A stretch of 12,134 nucleotides of DNA, taken from the NCBI GenBank assembly GCA_014885115.2, contig WKLE02000353.1, positions 1-12,134 on the forward strand, given 5' to 3'. The first letter of the stretch is position 1. Each line of letters begins with the position of its first letter. Both the position numbers and the translations under genes were made by a program. The notes below the pieces were generated by a model, which worked only from the letters and a program-made list of their open reading frames with translations, was not told the origin of the DNA and searched no databases. Positions 1-7,192 of this stretch are shown here, in pieces. Source of the DNA: Asterionellopsis glacialis. Its lineage: Eukaryota; Bacillariophyta; Plagiogrammaphyceae; Rhaphoneidales; Asterionellopsidaceae.

Positions 1-2275
1 CCAGTGATACTGCTGACAGTTTATATTCATGTTTTGCACTTATCAAAGCAGAACTGAAATGTTCTACTGCAGCCTGCATCTTCAGAAGAAGATTCTGCAG
101 CAAATCATTTCCTTTCCCGATTGTTATGTGAAAAATCAGTGCAATGTAATTGGAGACTGGAATTGCAGAGAACAATGGTTCACACTTAACGCCCTTCCTG
201 GTCCTGGCTGTAATGTTGGACGTTGTATTGTTCAGAGTGGGTAGGAGTGATACATGTTCCTTGAGAGACGGTACTGTCCACAGAGTACCTTTTGTCTGTT
301 TGCATTCTTACCAATCTGGCTTGAACAACTCACAGTAGGTGCACCACCAGGAAGAACTACCTTCTTTTCCTATCAATATTGCATAGAAAAGAATATCTGC
401 TGCAAAAAACAACTCTGCTGGAATTTTGATCATGTCATCAGGTACATCTGCATTGTCTTGTCCTTCTTGTTGTGCTTGTTCAATAAAATCAGCAATACCC
501 TCATTGTTGATCCTAATTGTGTTGTTGATTGCAATGTACTTTGGGTCATTGTCCAATTTCTTTCCAAAAGTGTGGCAGATGATGTCATAGTTGTCTTTCT
601 TGCATCGTGCATTTCCGAGTGCACAGGGATAGCTGTCTTGCTACCAAGTACCATTTTCATCTAGATTTCTGCTTATAAAGTTGGTAGAGACTCTGGAATG
701 TCCCTTGCCATGATCCAAATTAATGGAAACATCTATTCTTGTGTATTTGATTGTGTTCTGACCACCTTGCAATTTGTCTTCCACAAAATTTTGTAGGCAC
801 TGAATAATTGATCAGTAAGACCCATGGGATTCTTTCTGATCCATACATATAGGTTCTGGTGACTGGTTCCACAAATCCCAGAACTATCTCTTTCCCAATT
901 AAGTAATTTGAAGAGAAGATGGGTGCACTAACTTCAATTGACAGGCAACTCCTTAACAACCTCATCTGATTGTTGTTCATGTTGCAGTACTGCTGGATGG
1001 CCTTGGTTCCAACAACATCAATTGTAGGCATGGGATATCCATTTTCTTTTACACATTGATCCCAGATCTCTTTGCATTGCTCAGTTCTTGCAAAAAAGGT
1101 TAGTACATGATACAGTGTTTCCTCTGTTGTATTTGTATCACCCAATGCCACTAACATATTGTGTATCTATCTCTTGTCTCTTGGTGTACATTTTATTTTG
1201 TACAGATTGTTTGCAGAGGGGATCTTCACAAGGTTAAATGTCCCTTTACTGCTTCCCTCACAAGACAGCATATATCTTTGATCACCAACTTCATGTTTTT
1301 TGTTGAGTACAATTAGATCTCTTAGCAATCCCTGGTGAACACAGCAATCTCCCAAAGGAATACTGTATCTGTTCATGGTTGGGCAGAATGATGGTTTTTC
1401 TTTGGACAATGGTGATGTTGGTAGTGTTTCAGTTTGTAATACAGATGACAAATCCTTATCCTAGTGGTAATTGATGTCTTCCATGATGGTTCTCATAGTA
1501 GACTCAATGGTGAATGCCAGAATGTCTTGTTTTATTTCAATACAAGTGAAGTTAACGGTTGTCTTCAGAAGTGGGATTACTTGGGAAAATATACATAAAA
1601 ATTGAATGTGGGCGTTATATGAGGAGGATAAATTGATGGAAGGATCCCTATCTAGACTTCCACTTGACAATGATGGATTGTTTTGTTGAGCTTGGATGGT
1701 GGGGTCCACTGCATCACATGATGATCTTGAAGACATCTGTACAGATATCTTCAATTCTGATGATGCAGAGGAAAGGAAGTGAATCCTTGGGGAGACTACA
1801 TCCACACCACAACCAGGTTTAATGCAACAATCTACGTATTTCCTACCAACCATGATGAATGGTTTCTTTTGATCTTTTTTTGATATGGTGAAATGGGAAA
1901 GTTGAATGACCTCTTGGAGATGGTAGGTATTTATGAAGTCTTCAAAGGACTTTGGGGAGAAACATAATTGACCAGTACTAGATCTTACCCATCCAAAGCC
2001 AGCTAATTCAAGCATATGGCTTGTCTTGTCTTCAGAGGTATCCAAAAGGCTGGATAATGTGGGAGTTGGTTCTGACAATTTTGTGACAGAATATCAGCAT
2101 GCTTCTGCGTGAGAGAGCTGTTGAAAAAAATGAGCAAATGCTCTTTGGATTTCTGAAAAAGTTGGTAAGCAAAAAAGATGTGTCATTAACAATAGAGTAA
2201 ATTACTAGCTGTCAAATTGACTTACCTACCTTTCTGAAAGACTGTCTTGTTATTGCTGTTCATTATCATTGTCAT
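1..2275 (-). pseudogene. Decayed large protein of an unidentified, probably transposon-derived family (3' end beyond window)
   Basis: I do not recognise the family with certainty. Read on the minus strand, about 750 codons can be followed in pieces. The first piece starts at 2275 if a 77-nt intron is removed. Open stretches at 2078-1461, 1451-1167 and 1157-about 840 follow. The last piece runs in one frame from about 840 to the window edge, broken only by TGA at 812-814, TAG at 641-643 and TAA at 308-310. Protein-like sequence continues on both sides of each stop, which marks a pseudogene. Motifs in order: NLDHGKGHSRVS (about 745-710), ALGNARCKKDNYD (about 620-580), FFAADILFYAILIGKEG (about 410-360), WWCTYC (about 350-330), WTVPSLKEH (about 280-255), GVKCEPLF and LIFHITIGKGN (about 180-115). 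The pattern of Asp, CxxC and HIxxG resembles large transposon-encoded proteins of animals and stramenopiles, but I cannot name the superfamily. It lies beside two other decayed elements on the same strand. Confidence 0.7.
2153..2229 (-). other. Candidate intron in the 1-2275 pseudogene
   Basis: Minus-strand reading gives an exon ending AAAG, a donor GTAGGT at 2229, and a pyrimidine-rich acceptor TTTTTCAG ending at 2153, for a 77-nt intron. Joining at these sites keeps one frame from an ATG at 2275 (two more in-frame ATGs at 2269 and 2263) into the protein-like stretch starting at 2078, except for one TGA at 2094-2096. A second donor, GTAAGT, lies 4 nt further in and would break the frame. The length and sites suit a short algal intron. 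This is inference only, since the gene is decayed. Confidence 0.35.
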
Positions 2276-2890
2276 TGTTGTTGCAACAACTTTTTCTTTA
2301 CTTGCTGCTGTGACAATAACGCGTAAGCAGTAGTACTTTCCCTACACAAAATTAGAATTCTGATGCATTGGAGGGAGAGTGGAAAAAAGGACATAAGGTA
2401 GGACCATTTTGTGTTTTTGATTACTTTGATTAAGCTTTTGTACTAAGTCTACACAAGTGTTGCACAGAGGGAATTTTTTGATCACCGTGTAGATAGTTTG
2501 GCTGGGTTATGTATGGTAGGTCCTATCTACAGGTGCAGGGCCTGCACTTCCAAGGAGTCTGTTCATGATTAGGCATAAAAACAAAAATAAAATATCAGTA
2601 TGGCATATTTAATTTCCTTTTTTTTTAATCCTTATTTTATTTTTGACTGACACACATGCATTATGGAACAAGAGACAGATGAAACGGAGTATCATTTACT
2701 TGCAGTACAAAATAAAGGTATGGTACACGAGCCCCAATTTATTGCTACAAGTGAAAACATATTATGACGCCTACATAGGTAGTCAAAGCAGTTGTACAGT
2801 AGTACAGTAGTGCAATGCGATCACTAGCACACTAACAAATTTACACATAAAATTGAAAAAATATTAAAATGGCACTCATGGAATGAAGTA
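2276..2890. other. Non-coding spacer between two transposon remnants
   Basis: I see no convincing coding sequence here. The region is AT-rich with homopolymer runs (a T9 run followed by AATCC near 2620-2632), short inverted repeats at 2488-2547 and a duplicated GTACAGTA at about 2794-2809. It probably holds the ends of the flanking elements. I found no matching terminal inverted repeats and no TTAA target pair that would define the piggyBac-like element. Confidence 0.5.
2488..2547. repeat. Pair of adjacent short inverted repeats
   Basis: TGTAGATAG at 2488-2496 is perfectly repeated in inverted form as CTATCTACA at 2523-2531. Immediately after it, GTGCAGG (2533-2539) and CCTGCAC (2541-2547) form a second perfect inverted repeat around a single G. 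Two adjacent hairpins in an AT-rich spacer may belong to a transposon end. No function can be assigned. Confidence 0.55.
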
Positions 2891-4499
2891 CTAGTAGTCA
2901 TCCTTATCCTCTAACTTTTTGTGTATTTTTGATATGTGTTTTGGATTCTCCCTTCTTTGATTGTCTGTAGGTGCCGTCCATGCTCTAACACCCCTTTGGT
3001 TCATAATTTTTACATCTGCTTGTACAAGCCCCAAAAAATTAAGATCATGGAAGTGGACTGCACACTTGCAACCATTGTAACTCCTGTTATTGCCAAAGAC
3101 ATGCATGGCAGGAGTTCCTTCACACTTCACCATACATTTTCAATAACATGACAATCTACACACCTGACACTTTGCTGGTTCCTTGAATTGTTTCATTGAC
3201 ACCAAATGTTGTCTTATTAATTCCTGTATGCTTAAACATAAATATGTGGTAATACCTATCATAAATTTCTTTATTTTGTTGATGCCATCACATAGTCTTT
3301 TAAGGACACACTACTATCATTAGAAGTAATACTTGTTTCATCTGTTGTTCTCCTCTTCCTTTTTTGTCTCTGCTGACTTCTTCTATCCCTGTCAGGCTTA
3401 TGTTGTTGCATTGCCATTCTCATGTTATCATCTCCAGGGTAGTTTCAGTTGTGAGGGTCATACTTTAATAGTTGCTCAGATAATCTGAGTCTACATTGTC
3501 TGTAAGATATTATTTTTGTCTTGCCAATTTTTAAATCATTCCCCAATTGTCCTGATGTTACATCTTCATACATGTGGTATGCTGTAACCAATCCCATTGA
3601 CTTTGCATGTCTAACAGGTGAGTGCCAATACTTTCTGGCAATGGCAAAACAAATTTGCATTCTTTACAAGATGGTCAACACCTATTAATTTCACTGTAGG
3701 TGTGCAGGTATGTATCTCTGCTCCATTCATTTCAATTCCTCACATTCTCTTGTTGCAACCAATTCACCTTTCTTTCTTCCCAACATACAAAGAACAACTT
3801 GGTAATAAATTCACTATTGAGAAGTTTGCATTACCTATGGATTGAAAGGAAACATGAACACAAAGGTATGATTGTTTTCCCAAATCTGGCTCTGCTGTAA
3901 CCTACTTTGTGAATATGATAGGTTGCTTGTACCTAGCAACTTTACAATTTTTGGAATATGTATCCTCATATTTAACACAATGCAAAAATTTGTTAGGAAT
4001 GTCTTTCAGAAGACAGTCATGTCAATAAGTCAAAGTCAATCCATATCCTTCCCCCCCATCCAAGTTGTGATTACATCTCCAGAAAAATGTTTATTTCCTA
4101 TTACATGAGATCATGTTGGAAATATTTTCTTCTCATTCTCTGGTGTTCATTCAATCATTTGTTCTATGTGATCTTTAATCAAATGGTAAACCTAACTGGG
4201 TCTTTGTTGTGTAAACGGTAGAGGACATGGCTGCAATGAGTGATAATGGTAATATACATGAGGATAACCCTTGTTGATATCATACAACATAACCATGTCT
4301 GTCCACCTTTGTTGATTCCTGGTTTGTTTCCTGTAAATAAAGCTTCTCCACCATAATCCATATTTGTCCAAGTTGTTTCATCTAAACACAAGTCCAGTTT
4401 TGCCTTCTTCAACATTGCATTCATATTTTTTACAAGGCACTTGTGCCCTATGCCACTAGTGTCAACAGCAGCACAACACAACAATAAGACAATCAACAC
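2891..4499 (-). pseudogene. piggyBac-like (DDE_Tnp_1_7) transposase, N-terminally truncated and frameshifted
   Basis: This is the remnant of a cut-and-paste DDE transposase. On the minus strand the family's landmarks appear in order across several frames. They are: CLDETTW with the putative first catalytic Asp (codon 4380-4382) and NKPGINKGGQ (about 4330-4300); HFSGD (about 4088-4074), where the preceding DN of the family reads GN; IPNKFLH and KVARYKQPI (about 3995-3910); VHVSFQS (about 3855); KYWHSPVRHAKS (about 3635-3600); YPGDDNMRMA (about 3440-3410), then a basic tail RQKRKRR; RLCDGINK (about 3300); and a C-terminal Cys/His domain with CQVCR, KC, CKC and HFHDLNFLGL (about 3165-3015). The protein ends at TAG 2891-2893. 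Stops interrupt CYxKC, KRMxGIEMN and HNxNYPGD, and at least three frameshifts occur. The usual 200 or more N-terminal residues are absent upstream of about 4470, where similarity fades. Family assignment is firm from motif order; activity is excluded. Confidence 0.85.
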
Positions 4500-4676
4500 A
4501 CAAAAGAAAAGAAGACTTTTATTTGGTGGTGAAAATTATGAGCTTAGTTTAATCCAGAGAAGATCAGGCAATTTAGTAAGAAGTAAAAGTTTCAGGAAAT
4601 ATTTAGTAAAAGGTAAATTGGAGTCCATCTGCTTGTCCCTGCATCAATCAGCCATCCTCAAGAGTGTCCTACAGGG
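4500..4676. other. Unassigned spacer between the piggyBac-like remnant and the foldback element
   Basis: AT-rich sequence. The minus strand, which should carry the missing transposase N-terminus, shows no family motif that I recognise. The plus-strand open frame across it (about 4441-4755) has no protein-like features. It may be transposon flank or decayed leader. Confidence 0.4.
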
Positions 4677-4784
4677 GAGTTGTTCTAGGATTAGGTGGAC
4701 CAGTCCAGTACTGGGCTGTGACATAGATTTTTTTAATCCAATTAATCAAAGCTAGTAATTTTGCATGTTATTTTTTGGGGGGGG

Positions 4785-4970
4785 GGATGCCGCAACATAC
4801 ACCATTTCACAGTACCTATTTCTCTTTACACACCTGCCAGACCCTACTAATCACTGGTACAGTTCCATGCAAAAGGATCTTTTGCATGGAACTGTACTGG
4901 TGGTTGCTAGTTAAAAATGGTTGTGTGTTGAGAAATCAGTATTGCAAACAGCACCATTTTGCAAGATTGA
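4785..4970. repeat. Long imperfect hairpin with a perfect 18-bp core
   Basis: The core arms TACAGTTCCATGCAAAAG (4858-4875) and CTTTTGCATGGAACTGTA (4879-4896) are perfect inverted copies around a 3-nt loop. Alignment continues outward with substitutions and small gaps (CTACTAA/CTAGCAA, TATTTCTC/GATTTCTC, ACACACC/ACACAACC, GCAACAT/GCAAAAT), giving arms of about 90 bases. Many differences are transitions, which keep G-U pairing possible in RNA. A transcript would fold into a strong stem-loop. Confidence 0.75.
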
Positions 4971-5098
4971 TCAGAAGAGAGCTGTGTCCAACAGCCAATT
5001 TTTGTCAGTTAGGTGAGCCTGCAATGCCAAAAAGTACACTGGCCAAGTCATGATTGTATTCAATTCCAATACAAGTCAGCCGTACCGTAATATAAATA

Positions 5099-5125
5099 TA
5101 CACCTACGTATATATACCAGGTGTA
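5099..5125. repeat. Short inverted repeat in AT-rich block
   Basis: TACACCT (5099-5105) and AGGTGTA (5119-5125) flank a 13-nt AT-rich loop containing TACGTA. It lies in an AT-rich stretch (about 5070-5235) that makes the right half of the foldback element longer than the left. It may be a later insertion. Confidence 0.45.
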
Positions 5126-5310
5126 CATTTCAGTATCATCAAAGTATTAAAATATGAATACATATATTACAATTTTTCAAAATATATTAAATTATACATT
5201 AATGAATATGTTCATAATTTAAAAATATGATTTTTGGGTTTACGTGGAGTCTATGGACCAAATGTCACAAGTTGGTCCACCTAATCCTGGAACAACTCAG
5301 GGAGTGTAGT

Positions 5311-6420
5311 TCATTTGCTTCCCAAACTGTCCTGTATGCAATCATAGTAAGGTGTCACACAATGAATGTTAACTGTCTCTTCTATAATGCCTCTACATAT
5401 GTGCACTGTACCATTTGTAAATACTTGAATAACTTCATGAGGACCTGTACAAGGTTGGTCCATCTTAGCTACCTTTCCTGGCTTCTCTAGTGTAATCTGG
5501 TCATCTATGGAATATACGTGGTGTTGCCGTTTACACTTTTCTCTATGGTTATTTTGCTTAATTAAGGTTTGTTTCTTATTATGGATACATGCCCAATTTG
5601 CTCTAAATGTAATTGGTAGTAGCATGTCACATCCAAATACTAGCTGTCCTGGTGTAGCTTCTAGCATAGTATGGTAAGTACTGTGTATAGCCCATGCTAC
5701 CGAACTAAGTATGTTCTCCCATGGTTCATCATCTCCTATAGTAGGTGGATTGGTGAATTCACTTATATCAAGCACATGTAGGGAGTTACCTTTGACTTGA
5801 TGTACCCATTCAATGATACCATTTGATTGGGGGTTATAAGTAGTAGTTGACTTTTTACTAAGTCCAAAGTTGATCCATATCTTTTATACCTGTAAACTCT
5901 GAGCCGCATGGATACCGGCATAACCAGCCAGAGTGGAATGCTTCTATTATGGTGTCAGCTGTTTTGTCTTCAACTGCTTTGATTTCAAACCAGCCTGTGG
6001 CAGGATCTATCACAGTAAGACATTGTAGCATATGTGTGCCTGAATCAGACTTAATAGTATATTTTCTGATTAGGTCGACATGGACTTGTTCCCATTTCAG
6101 GATTTCAGCTTCTTTAGGAGGTAAGTGTCCATATTTCTTACATTGCTTTTTACATAGCTGACATTGTTTACATGTCTTGCAGAAGTTCTGAAAGTGCGTT
6201 CTTAGTCTGGGTCAAGTAAAATGCTGTCATATGGTTGCTTTCTGTATGTGTTTCACCTGGGTGTGCCAAGTATTTGTGATACCATGCTTGCTACAACACA
6301 TTGTTGAAGTTTCTTGGGTATATATATTTTACCTTTGAGATGTACAAGAGATTCACCTTCAATGTCTCTAGTCATAAATGTACCAGGTTTGGCGTTACGC
6401 ATTAGTCTCCCAAGCAAAAA
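5311..6420 (-). pseudogene. Ty3/gypsy retrotransposon pol remnant: integrase domain
   Basis: This remnant covers the integrase of an LTR retrotransposon. Minus-strand landmarks in order: GESLVHLKGKIYIPKKLQQ (about 6355-6298), the usual lead-in to integrase; WYHKYLAHPGE (about 6285-6253) and CKTCKQCQLC (6180-6151), the HHCC zinc-binding part; VHVDLI (about 6095-6078) with the first catalytic Asp; LTVIDPATGWFE (about 6022-5987); GSEFTG (about 5912-5895); NPQSNGIIEWVHQV (about 5838-5797) with the catalytic Glu; ATPGQLVFG (about 5662-5636); and CTGPHEVIQVFTNGTVHI (about 5455-5400), the GPY/F module. Defects: TGA at 6227-6229 and 6212-6214, where the family has Arg and Trp; frameshifts near 6285, 6240 and 5880; and a short deletion between CRYP and CGSEF that removes the second catalytic Asp. 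Reverse transcriptase, RNase H and protease are absent: similarity stops abruptly near 6420. No LTR was identified. Confidence 0.9.
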
Positions 6421-6503
6421 ATGCAGGTGCCCCCCGGGGGGGGGAGATTTTTTCGCCGACAGCGCACCGCCAACCAGCATAAGCCCTCTCTGTACAGTAT
6501 GTT

Positions 6504-6519
6504 TGTACGAGCTCGTACA
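6504..6519. repeat. Perfect 16-bp palindrome
   Basis: TGTACGAGCTCGTACA is its own reverse complement. A smaller palindrome, CTGTACAG, lies just upstream near 6490. It could be a dimeric-factor binding site or a cruciform. No function is assigned. Confidence 0.6.
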
Positions 6520-6563
6520 GTCCACGATTGGATATGCAATCCGCCTATTGATGATCATTTCAA

Positions 6564-6655
6564 GGTCCTCTGGGACCGGTCGCGGGGGAACCGGCCGATT
6601 TCTCATTATGCAATCATCAGAGATTGCTTTTTTAGAAGTCGTTAGACTGACTTCT
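6564..6655. repeat. Run of four short inverted repeats
   Basis: GGTCC/GGACC (6564-6568 and 6573-6577, 4-nt loop), CCGGT/ACCGG (6576-6580 and 6590-6594), GCAATC/GATTGC (6610-6615 and 6622-6627, followed by six T) and AGAAGTC/GACTTCT (6634-6640 and 6649-6655) follow one another within 92 bases. The third looks like a stem plus T tract but sits in a eukaryotic context, where it is not a bacterial terminator. Confidence 0.5.
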
Positions 6656-6909
6656 TAGAGAGGCTATTCAACTGTGCGCTGTATGTCTTACTCACTGTAC
6701 CAGGTACGAGCTGTAAGGTACTGAAACTATGTTCGGATCGTCAGGTTTGTACAATCCGTTCCAAACTCAATTAGTAGTCCACTTTATTTATTTTTCGCAA
6801 CACACTCTCACTGCACATCTATCCTACCAGGTAAAAAGTACGACCCTATCTATCGGTAGCTTGGTGGGATTGCCCCCAAGTCCACAGAATCATGCAACAC
6901 TCTCTCTAG

Positions 6910-6938
6910 AGGACTACTCCTAGTTGGTATGTAGTCCT
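6910..6938. repeat. 8-bp inverted repeat
   Basis: AGGACTAC (6910-6917) pairs with GTAGTCCT (6931-6938) across 13 bases. The stem extends by CTAG on both sides if one base is bulged. It sits about 255 bases upstream of the 7193 start codon. Confidence 0.45.
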
Positions 6939-6969
6939 AGAACCAGTCGCGCATTACTCGAGACAACAG

Positions 6970-7060
6970 ACAGCAGGAACAGGAACAGCAGCAGCAGCAG
7001 CAGCAGCAGCAGTAACAGCAACAGGAACAGACAGCAGCAACAGCAACAGCAACAGCAACG
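6970..7060 (+). repeat. CAG / CAGCAA microsatellite upstream of the 7193 gene
   Basis: Nine uninterrupted CAG units occupy 6986-7012, framed by imperfect CAGGAA units and followed by a degenerate CAGCAA hexamer tract to about 7058. It lies 130-220 bases before the ATG, so probably in the promoter or 5' leader. In-frame stops (for example TAA at 7013) and the downstream AT-rich stretch make translation with the gene unlikely. Length polymorphism is expected. Confidence 0.85.
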
Positions 7061-7192
7061 CGTGTAAACAAGTTTACTTGTCACTGGAATATAATTATTT
7101 TCTGTACTGAATGATATTACAGTAATATTAGATAAGTTTTATTTGTAAAGATACTATTTATTTGTGACACACAAAAGAGAACACTCATAATC

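Larger units (their letters stand above)
4677..5298. mobile_element. Probable non-autonomous foldback/MITE-type element with 26-bp terminal inverted repeats
   Basis: The 26 bases at 4677-4702 (beginning GAGTTGTTCTAGG, ending GGTGGACCA) recur inverted at 5273-5298 with one C/T difference. Just inside, TGTGACAT (4717-4724) is matched by ATGTCACA (5262-5269), so the arms are homologous beyond the perfect part. AGGG occurs directly outside each end (4673-4676 and 5299-5302) and may be a 4-bp target duplication, though 4 bp could be chance. The interior holds a long imperfect hairpin (4785-4970) and an AT-rich block (about 5070-5235). No credible coding sequence lies inside: the plus-strand open frame 4775-5053 merely spans the hairpin. 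The right end lies 12 bp from the end of the gypsy pol remnant, so insertion into that element is likely. Confidence 0.6.
6421..7192. other. Upstream region of the 7193 gene, with GC-richer hairpin cluster
   Basis: No gene is supported here. The transposon similarity ends at about 6420 next to a C6G9 run (6430-6444). The following 230 bases are GC-richer than the flanks and hold several perfect inverted repeats. A CAG-type microsatellite lies at 6970-7060. The last 130 bases before the ATG are AT-rich (for example TATAATTATTTTC near 7090), as expected for a promoter or 5' leader, but I cannot place a start site. Open frames crossing 6421-6658 have no protein-like pattern. Confidence 0.5.

Noticed and set aside
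4775..5053. 92-codon plus-strand frame inside the foldback element
   Set aside because: It spans both arms of the hairpin and begins at a 10-G run. There is no independent sign of coding.
3000..6230. TGA at Trp positions in several remnants, suggesting a code where TGA means Trp
   Set aside because: The same genes carry frameshifts, deletions and TAA/TAG stops, and the intact genes use TGG for Trp. Decay explains it better.
6610..6633. Stem plus T-run resembling a bacterial intrinsic terminator
   Set aside because: The context is eukaryotic nuclear DNA, so the stem is recorded only as an inverted repeat.
6314..6658. 114-codon plus-strand frame over the gypsy edge and GC-rich patch
   Set aside because: Its first third is antisense to recognisable gypsy pol sequence, and the rest shows no protein-like pattern.
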